Positions 32,948 through 45,693 of a stretch of 64,000 nucleotides of DNA are shown one piece after another. Both the position numbers and the translations under genes were made by a program. A model generated the notes under the pieces. That model had not been told where the DNA came from and did not search any database. It was given only the letters and a program-made list of their open reading frames with translations. Origin of the DNA: Isoetes taiwanensis (Eukaryota > Streptophyta > Lycopodiopsida > Isoetales > Isoetaceae); NCBI GenBank assembly GCA_021234155.1, contig JAJEKV010000136.1, positions 1,428,001 through 1,492,000 of the forward strand, written 5' to 3'. Within the stretch, counting starts at the first letter, position 1; every line of letters starts with the position of its first letter.

Positions 32948-35900
32948 ATGTGTTGCAAATGGACCCCGCAGAGATGGTTTGGCCAAGGGCGTCAGATGAC
33001 GACCCGGTGACCGCGGTATGGCCGGCGGTTCTTTATTCTTTGGCCGATATCTTTGACACGGTCATTTGCAATGGGCTGGCACGATGGTCGATCCTCCGCC
33101 GCTTCACTTGTAGACGGGGAGAACCGTGGGGCCGCACCAAAGTGGTGGATTACGTGCTAGCAGACGAGCAATGCCTACACTTGATCACTCGCCTTTTGTA
33201 ATGTCCGGGGCAGTGGCCGGACGAGGAAGTAGACTCACCATCAGCCCCTCTCTTGCGGATAGATTGGTAGGCCAACCGAGCACCCATTGCCCCAACACCC
33301 CATGTACCACCAGGTTGCGTCCGGACTATGATCATCGGCGGCGGTCTATGCGAGGATGCTTGAGCATGAGCCTGCCGGAGTGCTTTGCTCCCCACACTTC
33401 AACAGCCCGAGGCGGCCCGGTGAACCGGCTTCTTCGAGGGGTAGGGGCCGATGCTTTGGGAGAGGCCGCTCGGCGATCCACGGGGGGCTGCAACCACCTT
33501 CCCCGCAATCAGGGTTCGATGGCGAATGTCGGGGAGCTGAAACGATGGCTCCGCCAAGTCTTTGGACCCCACCATTCACCCGCAGAGCCGTCCATCAATG
33601 CCGCTCCTTCCTCAAGACCAAGAAAGCCAGGTACCTTGCGAGCTCAAAGAATGATGTTTGGTCTTCTAGACCCAGCCACCCTAAGCGCCTTACGGAGAAA
33701 GGTCTTGAGTAAGCCCGCACCCACGGAAATATTACCCCGGAACAATGGGTGAGATACTTGCGGCCCGGTATGACCCAATGGGAAGCCGGGCACCGGTACC
33801 TCCATGAGGCGGGCCCTAGCGGTCATTACCGAAGGGGATGTCATAATGGGCCTGCAACGTCTCGCTAATCCGGGGAAGGCGGCCAGATTTGGATGGTATG
33901 CGGTGCGAGCTTCTCAAGTGGGCGGGCCCCCAATGGTGCCGGTTCTCACAAAGACTCTTCAACGGGGCATTGCAAGAAGGCTTCCCCCCGCCTTTGGACT
34001 ACCGGTAGAGTTGTGCCCATATACAAAGCGGGGACCCCCATAGCCCGACCAACTATCGTACCATTATGGTCGGGTTACGTCTTTGCCAAGTTGCTTGGCC
34101 GGGATTCTTGAGCGATTGACACTTTGGGCGAGGATGGAGAAGTGCGGGCTCTCCAGCAGGGCTTCCGCCCGGCATTCTACTATTGACCATATCTTCACTC
34201 TGCGAACACTCATAGAGGATAGCCTTGAATCGGCCTTGAGAATGCATCTTTGTTGCTTTGTGGATTTCGCAGGCTTTTGACCACGGTGCCTCGGGATAAG
34301 TTGTGGGACAGATTGAGACGACTAGGGACTCCGTCGACTTGCGAGAATGCTATATACAAACTATCTGAGGCTTGCTCCGGTCGTCTCCACCTTGTCGGGG
34401 AGCCCGTTGTTAGTAGCATTGGGTGCGCCCGGGGCTGCCCTCTATCCCCGGCGGCGCTTTGGCTTGTACATTGACCAGCTAGAAGAATGGCTAGGCGGCG
34501 AGGGGAGGCGCCGTTGATGCACCACATAATCCGGCAACTCATATATCTGATGATGTTGACCGCTGCGCATATACCCCCCTGCAGGACATGCAGCGCCACA
34601 CGATGCTTTGGACACTTTCTCGCCAATTCACCGACATGAGAGTTAACTTGGCCAAGACAAAGGTGTCTTCTTTGGTCCCATCATCCCGGCACCCACGCCT
34701 TCCCTCATTCACTTACCGAGGCGGCAGGTAGTGGAGGTGGCTCGGTCTTATAAGTATTTGGGCATTGAGTTTTCTACTACCACACACCGGGATGCATCCA
34801 TCGGGTTATGGGTCACTGCAGGTGAAAAGCCCTATATGCAATGCAAAACAACAATCCTGGCGGTCATGCATGGTCACCGGGCACACTTGTTCGAGGGCCT
34901 TGGTTGAACCGGTCCTCCTCTATGGGGCGAAGTGTGGGGGTCGGTGATATCCCTCACCACTTGGAACGATCTAGAGCAGTCTGAGTAAGGCCTTCTTGGC
35001 CCGGGCAATCGGGAGTGAAATCCACGGTCCCATATCGATCTTGCTCGAGAGAGACAGGCTTCCTTCCATTCTGAGAGGGTCGCTTTGGAACGTCACATTA
35101 TTTACTTCCGGAAGGTGGTGGCTATGGATGAAGCCCGGCTGCCCAACCTTGCTTTGGCGGTGGCGATGGACCCTTGGCGACTCAAAGCTGGGCGGAAAGA
35201 CAAGCAAGCCTAGTGGTTCTCGCTATGGAATGTGCGGCACGGATGTGGACCGGTGCATACACATCAAGGAACGCTACGCCTTGAAGCGTACTTGGATGCT
35301 TGCTTCATGGCCAAGCTTTGGGATCAGAGGCCTTGTCACATGTCAAGGTGGCAAATTATCGACAAGCGGGTTAATCCCATGCTCACGAGGGGCCCACACC
35401 ACTACACAGCACCCCATCTACCCATGAAAAAAAAGCCCGGGGTGATTGCTTCCATTCGCCGCAGTGCACACCACCTCCGCATTGAGGCGGGGAGATGGAT
35501 TCGAGGGCAGCGTGAGGGCGAGTCCGTCGATCTTTGTCAACGAGCCATTGAGGATGAAAGTCCACCGCCGGGCTTTGTCCGTGTCATTTGCATATCCGGG
35601 CTCGGTATGCTTTCGGTTAGTTGTGCCCCATCGCCTTGCATGAGCTAATGAGACCGCGGCCTCTGTAGGCTTGTTGGGATCGTTACCTCCGGGAGGTAAT
35701 GGATCTGTGCGGACTTCGGTTATGCCCCCGTCCGGCATTAACCTCACCGTACTTGTGATTATGTATATAATCGTGCGGTATGTCGGCATCCTTATTGCTA
35801 CTAAGGTTTTTCCCCCAAAAACCCTTCGGGGCGGGGGTTTTTTAATCCTGGTAGTAATACGCCTGCTGCTCTCTCTTTGTACTTGGATCCCATAGGCCAC

Positions 35901-35957
35901 TTGGTCTCCGTGGACGATAAAATCATATTCTATTCTATTCTATTCTATTCTATTCTG
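32948..35957 (+). pseudogene. LINE C: endonuclease end plus reverse transcriptase, decayed
   Basis: Starts inside the apurinic endonuclease-like domain: FTCRRGEPWGRTKVVDYVLA (about 33105-33160) is the usual C-terminal strand. RT pieces follow: STIDHIFTLRTLIED (about 34180), a CFVDFA block with frame break, FGLYIDQLEEWLGG (about 34450) and VLLYGAKCGG (about 34920). The C-terminal tail continues to about 35640. The 3' UTR holds the UUCG hairpin and the 3' end is a (tattc)n tail (35933-35957). Several frameshifts. Related to LINE B and LINE D. Confidence 0.82.
35810..35843 (+). repeat. Conserved 3'-UTR hairpin of LINE C
   Basis: CCCCCAAAAACCCTTCGGGG followed by a G/T run can pair as nested C-G and A-T stems around a UUCG tetraloop. 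It lies about 95 bp from the 3' tail. It is conserved in LINE B and LINE D and is a candidate recognition structure for the element's own reverse transcriptase. Confidence 0.7.
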
Positions 35958-36194
35958 CAAAAAATAGTAGTCTATCAAAAAATAGAAGCATAACATCAAA
36001 GAAATAAGATTTTGTGCACCTTTAGTGGCATATAGCATTTTTGAGAAGCTCATAATGACAAACATTATACAGTCTGCTTTGAATATGTAGCAAAATAACA
36101 GGGGGTTCCAGGGGGATTTGTTAAGAATTCCTGAAACCATAGACCATATATCCCTAAAACAATTGAATGGATTGTTATAAAAAAAAACATATAT

Positions 36195-36295
36195 TCAAGT
36201 TAAAAAATAATCACATTAGCTTAGTAAGTATATTGGTTAAAGTAGTCTTATTAGGACATTGAATTATTTTGGTAGAGGTTCGAGCCCTCGTATTT
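36195..36295 (+). other. Possible tRNA-derived SINE head
   Basis: Contains ttagcttagtaagtatattg (A-box-like) and, about 55 bp later, GGTAGAGGTTCGAGCCCTC (good B-box GGTTCGAGCC). Downstream sequence repeats catatttcaaaatc. The acceptor stem does not close, so it is not a functional tRNA gene. Confidence 0.35.
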
Positions 36296-37750
36296 CATAT
36301 TCTAAAATCTTAGGCAAAGCCATATAGAGGTTCAATATTCCCTCAAAACCTTAGGCGAAATCGTATTTCATATTTCAAAATCATAAGCGCCTCCAATCAT
36401 AAATGACTATAAGCGAAACGAGAGGTGGATACGATCTCGGTCGTAGGATCGACGAATCCGACGACTGTGGTAGTCCAGGGTGCACCTCGTTTAGAATATG
36501 TAGAAGAACAACGACGCAGCAAAAAATACCAAAGTTCTAAAATATTGGACCAAACAACATGCAAAACATGCATATGCAAATGTATCAAATACCAAACAAA
36601 TGGAAGCAGAGAGTAAATAGAAATGCACCAAACATAACTTGGAAAGCGGAGCAAACCATGCATACCTTAATACCAGATGTAACTTTTGCAAAGGGCTTCA
36701 ATATCAAGATGAAGCCATCTGGAGAAGAATACTACCACTGCAAAGAAAGAAAGAAAGCTAAGGACAAAATGCAGCTTCAAAAAACGTATTAGTACATTGA
36801 ACTAAAAAGAAAATAAAAAACAAAGAAATCCCAGTGTTCAGACAACACCATTTTTTTTTTCACCTAAAACAGGCCTCCAAAGTCATAGAAGATTCACTGG
36901 TGCTTGAGAGAGTAGATGTGCAGTGACCGTTTTGTATCTTTAAAATAAGAAATTACATTAATTACAACTGAGTAAATGCATGGAGCCGATATATGCAAAA
37001 GCAAGCTGGGGGCTTCATACCTGAAGCCTTTAGGCAATATATTTATAGAAGAGAAAAGGCATGCATCCTGAAGATCTGCCATCACTAGCCTTGCAAGTTC
37101 TGCAGCACCTATATGGAATGAGAAGAGTTCGGATGGATAAGAAAATTCAAACTCTATAACATATCTAGAACAATCAAAATCTTAATAAGAACAATAATAG
37201 TATGAAGCATAACTCAGATTGATTCAAACCTGAGAAAGCAAGTCGGCCCTGGACAAAGCAATCTCTGGCAATGCTGGGGGCTCTGGCTCTGCTCGCCTCT
37301 TAACCTGCTCTGCAACCACGACCTGCTTTTTTTTTTTGTCATTTCGGCATCAAGATCTTGAAAACTAATGTTATAGCAAAGAAACTAATGTTATAATCTA
37401 CTTATGCTCTGCTCTAAAATCTCGGCTCCAACCTCTACCGTGATTACTAACAGCACCAAGCTCGGGCTCCACCAGAAATCCCTCTTCTTTTTTAGCGTGA
37501 ACCTTACGGTTTGTATTCACCCAGCCGGCCATCATCGAAGCGAGAAATTTTCGTACGTTTAAATTTTGTATGATTGGAAGGGGCAAAGAGGAAGCCGAAT
37601 TTTAATATTCCGATTCCAAAATTTCGCTTTTTGGCCGGATTTTGCGTGTCTACAGGTGGCCGGAAAAAAGAGGACATCCACCCCCAAAAACTTTTTAAAC
37701 ACCTCAAGGTAGCACAAGAAGTATGATTATGTATTCTACATGGGTGGTTT
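36296..37750. other. No gene recognised
   Basis: AT-rich sequence with short ORFs only; nothing with family features. Confidence 0.5.
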
Positions 37751-37757
37751 TGCTTAG

Positions 37758-38078
37758 GGGTAAAAGCATGTTAGGGTGTACCACTTTTGGAACCTGCAAA
37801 AGTACATACACTAGGTACTTCAGAACTGGGTACTTTCTCATTTTTATTTTCATTAAAACTAGTACAAAGGTCCAAAATAAAAGTCAAGGACGCATTAATA
37901 TTCAAAGTTAAGATAAAGATAATGCTACTGGAGACCAAAATATATATAAAAGTTCTAGAATGTACCTTTTATTGAGATATTACACAAGTACCCAGTACCC
38001 AGTCCTGGGTACCTTTTTAGGTACTTTTTTGGTCACTAAATAATACTTTTTAAGGGACACCCTAACATGCTTTTACCC
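37758..38078. mobile_element. MITE copy 1 (321 bp)
   Basis: TIRs start GGGTAAAAGCATGTTAGGGT, with flanking TTAG duplications (37754-37757 and 38079-38082). The interior has gtacccagt-type subrepeats. A second copy, inverted, is at 58765-59086 with a TGCA duplication. Confidence 0.9.
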
Positions 38079-38082
38079 TTAG

Positions 38083-41000
38083 TGGACCATCTCGTCCTCT
38101 AGGTTTTGATTCCCATGTCACAGGTCCCTTGTATATATCTTGATATTCCTTAATAATAGATTGTCGTCCTTCAAAAAAAAAAAAAACTTTTTAAATAAGT
38201 AGATACCTCATATTTCATATACTTCTACTATATTTCTTATATACATATACAAGTCCCTTATTATTTAAGGACTATATGAGACCGATTGTGTATTGCATCA
38301 GTGATCTTTGTTAGATTTATATCATTGAAATTCTGCAAAAGGTATGATGACAACGAAGCAACGATAAAGAAGTAATAATACGATGGCATGGCAGGCAACC
38401 ATATTATAGTTCGACCAACACAAGGCCCCCAAAATTGAATCATTGGTTTATTAGTGAAAACCAAATCTTTAAATCAGTACGAGTTTGTGGGCCAAAAAGT
38501 TTACAAACCATATCTAGTTGTGCAATATGGTTCATGAATATAATTCTATGACGTGATAAACAAGTATTACTTTTTAACATTGTAATAGAATATGATAGTT
38601 GTAGTTGGTCTTTATAACAACTTAAAATATATGATATCTAATAATGCTTAGTATATCAAGTTTAGTGGCATGATATTTGATCGTGTCTATCTTCCTTAGT
38701 ATATGCACATGGTAATATTAAGTGCCTACATTAACGTCTTAAAATATATGATAAGTACTATTGCTTAATATCTCTAGTTTAGTGGAGTGATATTTGGATG
38801 GCATCTAATTTTATGATTTTTTATAGTGATTACAATGTGGAAAAGTAGTTGCTTTCGATTTGACCTGTTTTTGTTTTTGCATGTGCACATGGTAAGTTGA
38901 CGATATAATATAGTTATTTTACTATGACACCATGACGTGGTAAATGTTATCGGTTTAGACTGGATTGATAGGGATCAATACACCACAATGTGATAAATAT
39001 TGCCTGTTTAAATTTGGTTGATTGCAATTAATTACAGTAACACCACAATGTGGTAATGTCATTGGTTTAAATTTGCTAATATTGCATATATCAAATAGTG
39101 GTTCATGTGCCAAGTTTAAGACTGCAATGCAATTGAACAATATGGGAATTGAATCCATAATTTTTACCATGTGCTTTTCGATGACTCCGATCAAACAAGT
39201 ACTCAAATTGAGCAATTCAGAAGCAAAATTGCGTTATGAAGGCGCATATCTAGTGCACTTAAAACAGGAAGAGAGGAGCATTACCTACAATAATAACCTT
39301 GGAATAACACAGGTGCGGATCACATATAAGAAAAGTGCTACCTTTAAAGTGAAAGCAAAGTCTAATAGTTAGCATTCTAAAATGCAAATAGAAGGAACTG
39401 CCATGTAATCATGCAAACAATGAGGATCCAAGCTTGAAATCTTTCTGCAACAAATCAAGAACTCAAAGAAATAAATCAAAGAAACAACAAAAACACTCGA
39501 AGAACCAAGCATAAACTTTAGTGAGCCGCTTCTAAAAATGAATGAAATAAGGCTGCAATACAGTAATCTGGACAAATAAATTTCATTCTATGATTTCTAA
39601 AGTATTTGTAAGGTTGCAAAGCTTCATTCTTCAGCATCTACTTTACAAACCAGGCTATAATAGGCTACAATACCACACAAAGGTACACGGATCAATAGCA
39701 CTTGGAAACAAATTGCATACAAGAAGAAATTCATATGCCACAGCCTTACTATTTTCACACATAAATGACGAAGAAACTGGACATATGCACCAACTTCACC
39801 ATCTGATCCAAAACCCTCTCTGACACTATCTCCAAAGATTTTTTTCGCAGTCCTTCATACTGACCTCCAAAAGAATAAGTGTCAAGAGCTGGACCCCTGC
39901 AGCAAGCCTTTTCTTAATGGCAACTTTCTAGCCACTGACCTTTTCTCGAAACAAAGGATCGATTTGGAGAAACCAATGCCCTATTGTTAGCAAATAAAAA
40001 AAATAAAAAAATGAATGTTCTCACCAGACTGGCGGCAATGAGACCCCGGATATTAGCATGCCACAACTAGGCCTGAAGAGATAGAAGTCGGCTCTCCTGC
40101 TGTGGTAAAGATGTATCTTCTGAATGATTGCAACAAGCACATGGATTGATTGGGGCAAAATCCGTAAGGAAGAAAGGAATTTTTGTATTCAATCAAACAA
40201 AAAATAAAAAGAATACTATCTCTTACCTTGTTTGGAATCCATATCCACAGTCGAAGATCCTACCCTGTGTGGATTTCATATCCACAGTCGAAGATCCAAC
40301 GGAAGCGAACCAAACAGAAAAAAAAAAAAAAAAAAAGAAGAAGAAGAGGAGATCGCACCTTGAATCAATATAGAGCAGATCGCATCGAAAAATGTAGCAA
40401 AGCTTACTCAGAGATGCTATGGCATCTAATGAGAGCGGGAAGAGCTCTCAGCTGTCCACCGGCACTTTAGAAAAATAGAGGGAAAACGAAACAATAGGGT
40501 TAGGGTTTGCCCTTTGGTTTTGAAACATATGGTGCGATTCTCGAACACATGGCATTTGATTGCAATCTCAATATTCGTTGGGTTTGCTTCAAGTTCTAAT
40601 AATCAAATTTCCAAAGCAAACAACCAAAACTTTGCTTCCGAAGATCTACATGCATTCCTAAAGAAAATGAAAGATGCTAGGTTGAACAAACGCATCCATT
40701 TAGAAAGGAGAAAGTAAACATTGTCTTGGCAAGCCGGTGAGGTAGGGGCTAGTCATAATGGTCCATGTCAATCAACATGTTGTATAAGAAGCAAAACACC
40801 ATTGCTTATGGATTCTAAGGGAGGGTCACCAATAGTAATTTCTAACAAGTAATTGGGTGCCCATGATTCTAAACATTCTATTTTCATTACAACTAACATG
40901 ATATATTCCCTAACATTTCAAATATTAGGCCATTCCAAAATTGCCATTGAAACACTCTTGTAATGTATTTTTTGACGCATTGTTATTGTTGAAAAGTGTG

Positions 41001-41885
41001 TGTTAAGAATTGATTTTGTTGGATATATAATGATGCAAGGACAAAGGATACATGCGCTTTTTTTTCAAAGGACACCAACTCTACCAAGACTACACCCTTT
41101 CCTAAAATTCTAACCTATCCACATAGCACCTCCACCTCATCCAAATTTTGGGTGGTATAGGCCTCTACTGCTAGATCTTCATTTTCACATGTCGAGGACC
41201 AAGGAAATTAGAAAAGGAAAGAAAATGGGACGCACAGATTGGTTGTGGTGCTCGGCTATATTGGCAGTTCACTGGGCGAAGGTGTCTCCCTCAATTTCCT
41301 TCCCTGTTTCCATTCTTATTTCTCCAAGTGTTCACATGACTGTGGGGCAAGCCCTCCTTTTTTTATATCCTATTGGAGGTTCTAGTCTGCTAACTTAGGG
41401 CTGGGGCTAGAATTCTTAGATCGACCCTCCTGACTGGACTTGTCCCAGAAAGAGATGAATTAGAGCTCTTGCCCTATGGAACAGGTCCCCACATCTTTTC
41501 TGAATATCGAGAAAAAGATGATTCCAAACCTAACTTTCCCCAATTTGAAGAATCTCTATCATATTTATCCCTCCTATTAAGCCAATGAGTCGTGACTCAT
41601 CTAATCAGTTTAAAACAATAATAAACTTCATCCAAATAATGTCGCAACTCTTCTTGACGAAGACCACATCGTTTCGTGTTTCCAAATAATCCACAAAGCA
41701 ATTTGAAGAACTATTCAGGTAATTGCAGAATTGCAAGTACTAAAGAACTAAGCAGTGGTGGTAAAGGGCCTAGCATCTAGGATTTTCTTCCTATTGCCAT
41801 CTTGAGTAAGCCAATTTCAAACCTGTTGAATTACTGAGCAAGTAAAATTATCAATAATTGTTTCATCGTGTGCACAGCAAAGTGA
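38083..41885. other. No gene recognised before E4
   Basis: AT-rich with A tracts (40321-40341) and repeats of caccacaatgtggtaa (38976-39056). The ORF at 40514-40717 could encode a short protein with a hydrophobic N-terminus, but nothing else supports it. Confidence 0.45.
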
Positions 41886-41889
41886 GCAC

Positions 41890-41919
41890 AACAAGGTTTA
41901 AAATGAAACGCACTTATTT
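41890..41919 (+). repeat. Left terminal inverted repeat of E4
   Basis: AACAAGGTTTAAAATGAAAC and 10 more bases match the reverse complement of 60492-60521 at 29 of 30 positions. A short internal hairpin follows (aaacgcactt ... aagtgcgttt), and gaaagattcc follows in both ends. Confidence 0.82.
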
Positions 41920-42360
41920 AAGAAGTGCGTTTGAAAGATTCCTTTATAAAAATTGAAAACTTGAAAAAAACAGACAAAATAGGGAGCAAAATAGATTGTT
42001 GAGCAATTAGCATTAGAAATACCCCAAAAAAAACAACATTTTTGAAGCCTTTTCATTTTTAAAAGAGGGCAAAAAAAAAAAATGGTTGTTTTGAGGAGAG
42101 AGACATTAAAGTTGAAAACTCAATAAGTATTTATTGTTGAAAATAGAAGGAAATATAGTTTGTCTTTTTGCAAGCTTAATATAAGTACTAAGAAAATCAA
42201 ACATAGGAAAGAGAAAGAGTGTGAAATCATAAAGCAAGAAAGAGTTGTTCTAATTAAGCGTTGTTGAAGAGACAAAGCTTTCAGTTTAAAAATCTTCATC
42301 AAATTATATTGAAATTCTTAGCACAAAGTTTACAATGAAAGTTAATTTATAATACTGTCT

Positions 42361-42374
42361 GTATAAATTTATAC
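42361..42374. repeat. TATAAATTTATA palindrome spanning the methyltransferase stop codon
   Basis: GTATAAATTTATAC lies exactly over the end of the coding region. The TAA stop (42371-42369 on the minus strand) is inside the palindrome and the last Val codon GTA is its first arm. Confidence 0.95.
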
Positions 42375-43120
42375 GGGAGGTGGCTCTTCCCAGTCCACAG
42401 GACTCTCGTACCCCTTAGGGTCTGTCTCTTGCGAGGGTATAATAGCAGAGACGCCTGCTTCTGATTCCAATGATACAGGTACAGTCTGTTTCTCAGGCTC
42501 AGGCACCACAGGCTCCAGGTCGACAAACTCCACCTCCTCATCTCTTCTTCCCGTAAGTGGAGGCTGGATTTCTGTGTATGTGCCTTTAACATCGCCAGCA
42601 CCGTTCTTTGCTCCCAGTTCCTCGTTTTCATCAGGAAAGGATTCACAAGAGCTTATCCTTGTCCTGACGAAACTTAGTTTGTCCGGGTCTATGTCGACAG
42701 AGACAATATTGCGCCCCTGCTTAAGGGCGCAAACTGCTGTGGTGCCTGAGCCAGAAAATGCATCTAGAATCCAGTCTCCCGGGCGAGAAAACCACTGTAT
42801 TAAGTTATTAATTAGCCGCTGTGGCTTCTGGTAATGGGATACCACAGCGCCTTGTCGCTGTGGGTCTCTTAATTTTTGTAGAACAGCCGGAAACTGAAAG
42901 GCGTTGCAGGGTGGACTCTTCTCATTCTGCGTATTGAAATGAACCATGGTTTTTTTGGTGTCCGCGCTGTAAAAACCTATATGGAAATGTTCAAAGCAGC
43001 TTACTAAGCGCGGACCACCACCATGTCCTTTGACATTTGTTTTTAGCCTGCCAAACAAAAAAGCAATTAAAAATTGGTAGAAAGAAAACGAACAAAATAA
43101 GTTAGTTCAGTGGTGTGGCT

Positions 43121-43249
43121 GTATAAATTTATACCACCATTGCCTTGCTGTATAAACTTATACCACGGTGCCGTGCCGTATAAATTTATACGAAGGTTGC
43201 CTTGGTGTATAAATTTATACCACGAGGCGACTGAGGTATAAATTTATAC
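43121..43249. repeat. Palindrome array 1 in methyltransferase intron 6
   Basis: Five copies of GTATAAATTTATAC at 43121, 43150 (variant with CTTATAC), 43178, 43207 and 43236. Start-to-start spacing is 28-29 bp. They fill most of the 246-bp intron 43048-43293, which separates the motif IV and motif I exons. Confidence 0.95.
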
Positions 43250-44315
43250 CGTGGTGTTACAGTAAATAGAAAAGCAATAAATTCAAAGCTTACCATACGC
43301 AGTTTTCGAAGCCCGCGTTACAGACAGCTCCCAATGGCTTAAGCACCGACATCGTCTGCAGGTCGGAATGAAAAATGATGACCCTCCAGTTTGCAGATGT
43401 CGTGATTTCCTTCAGGCCGTCCAAAAAAGCACGGACTTGCACGTGCGTGAAGGCCTCCTCGTCGAAAGTGCTATCCTTAATTTTGAACCCGTATGGAATG
43501 TCTGCAATACACAATGTAAAATTTTGCTTGTCCAAAAGAGTTCCCAGCCTCGTGCAATCCCCATGAACAACCCTGTACAAGCAGTCCTGACCGAATGTTG
43601 TAAATCGTTCATAACTAGTGTCAAAACTGCTTGTGCCGACTTCTTTTCCCTGCTCAATTGCCTTCAGTCTCTGCCTCTCCTCCTTGGCCCTACGAACCAG
43701 GTTTAAAAATCCTGTCGGTAGCCCTTTCTTCTTGTTCTGTAAGAAAACTGTGAGACAAAGGCACGAAAACAAAAAGTATTTTCTGAAAAACTTACCCAGC
43801 CACTGAAGTTAACAGCGTGCTCTCTGATAATACTATCTGTAGTAGAAGTTGGATACAAAACCTTACACTCCTCCCAGTCCTCCAGGTTTAGTTGCTTCAT
43901 TAACTCTGCCTGGCAGGTGACAATGTCTTTCTGACTACAGAGGAAAAAATGTTGTCAGACAAAATTAGGAAAAAAAGAACACGACATGGGAAATGTGGCT
44001 TACGTCTTAGCTTCTTTGGCCATTTCGTCTAGAGTGAATTCCTTGGCCATAACTTTTTCTAATAGTCTTACAAAAATTTCTTTGCTTTTTAAACCCTATA
44101 GCTGCGTCCAGGGTACAATGCTCATGTTTTTTTGTTTTGCTTCACCACCTTTTTTTGGCTTTTTTTCCGGCAGAGCTAGATTGTTCTTTCAGCTCACCAT
44201 CTTCGAACATGCAAAATATTCTTTCTTGAAGATCCCACACCTGTGAATGATCGAACACAAGTAGTTTAGTGTTGAATGGCGTACAAGTGTTTGTTGCGCA
44301 GTGTACTGTCTAATT

Positions 44316-44596
44316 AACCAAGGAAGACCAGCCACGGTATAAATTTATACCGTGCCTGGACGCGCTATAAATTTATACCATGGCGAGTCACGGTTTGAAT
44401 TTAAACTGTGCCTGGCCACGGTATAAATTTATACCGTGCCTGGGCACGGTATAAATTTATACCGTAACCTCCGAGCGGTATAAATTTATACCGTGCCCAG
44501 GCACGGTTTAAATTCAAACCGTGACTTGCCATGGTATAAATTTATACCGCGACCAGGCACGGTATAAATTTATACCGTGGCTGGTCTTCCTTGGTT
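44316..44596. repeat. Palindrome array 2: nine palindromes in a 281-bp foldback, intron 3
   Basis: Copies start at 44337, 44365, 44393, 44421, 44449, 44478, 44506, 44534 and 44562, so spacing is 28 bp (once 29). Two are the variants GTTTGAATTTAAAC (44393) and its mirror GTTTAAATTCAAAC (44506), in matching positions of two arms. The whole block begins AACCAAGGAAGACCAGCC and ends with its reverse complement, so it is a large foldback. It lies in the 445-bp intron 44239-44683. Confidence 0.95.
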
Positions 44597-45679
44597 GGTA
44601 CGAATATACAATGTTCGGTGTTAATACACAAATTAAGCTATGCTAAGCATACTACAGAGGACTAAATTAAAGCTTTTACTTACTTGACCATCTCTGAAAG
44701 CAAGCTGGAAGTAATTGTCGTACTGCTTCACAGCCATTATGGGCTTCTTGTCTGAATCATAGCTGAGGCAGCACTCTGTGACACAAGCTTCTCGAAGTTC
44801 TTGGAGTTTGTTTTTTTGTTTTTTGAAGTCCTCCCCATGCATTTGTTTGAACTCTACGTATTCCCTGTGCATGAAGCGGATCTTGTCTATCAGGCTCATT
44901 TTTAGTCTGAAGTCATTGTCGAGATTATGACTCACGGCAATGACCTTTGCTTCTTCGTCTGTGACTCCCACGTAGATATGTGCTTCTACGGTCTTCCAAA
45001 CTTCATTACGGGTTTCTTCTTTTGAAAGTTCCTTCCGTGCTTTATAACTATGTGTGCCTCCAAGCACATAATATGTGTAATCTTCGAAGTCAGCCTTTTT
45101 GTAATCTTTCAGTTGGTTGCACTGACTCCTGTCCACCATTGTTCTAGTGGCGACACATGGGCATGAGGATTTCTTTTCATTCTTTGCTTCAGTATAGCCA
45201 CATGTGCCGCGTACAACTTCCGGACCTGAAGCACTCTGACCCCATCTTCATTTTTAGGCGGCCTTTTTATGGTGCTCAATGTCAAAGAAATAGTTTGTTT
45301 GAGCAGTTTAGTTTCATTAACCCGTTTTAGAATAGCACTTGACTTGTCTGCGGGCTTCACAACAATATCTGCTTCTAGGAGCCTTCTGAAGAGCTTCTGC
45401 TGACTCCTCTATAGTCAAGGACTTTTGTGGTTCTAGATTTTTTTTTGGTAGGAGGCTGTGTATCTACTACCAGGGAGTGCTTCCTACCCTTTCCCTTTGT
45501 TACCACTGGTTCCTCCTCTTCCTCTTCCTCTTCTTCTTCTACTTCCTCGTCCTTCTCTTCCTCTTCGTTAGAAATGGGGTACCATAGACCCTTGACCAAC
45601 ACTTTTTGTTCACAAAGCACTACTGACATCAAAATGTCTACTATATCCTGTAATCCAGGGTCAAGTTAGGAGAATGACG

Positions 45680-45693
45680 GTATAAATTTATAC
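45680..45693. repeat. Single palindrome in the 70-bp intron 2
   Basis: One GTATAAATTTATAC in the intron 45648-45717, whose ends are gtaagt and ttacag on the minus strand. Its presence in such a short intron shows that the palindrome is tolerated or kept in transcribed but spliced sequence. Confidence 0.92.

Noticed and set aside
33126-33752. Long plus-strand ORF of 208 codons
   Set aside because: It is an out-of-frame reading of the LINE C endonuclease-RT linker region; the family motifs lie in other frames.
36195-36295. A functional tRNA gene
   Set aside because: Pol III A and B boxes are present, but arms do not pair into a cloverleaf; kept only as a possible SINE head.
40514-40717. Short ORF with a hydrophobic N-terminus (WHLIAISIFVGFASSS)
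   Set aside because: Could be a signal-peptide exon, but no splice partner, promoter or homologue can be supported from the sequence.
45427-45669. Serine-rich plus-strand ORF
   Set aside because: It is the antisense of the Glu-rich linker in exon 3 of the E4 methyltransferase gene.
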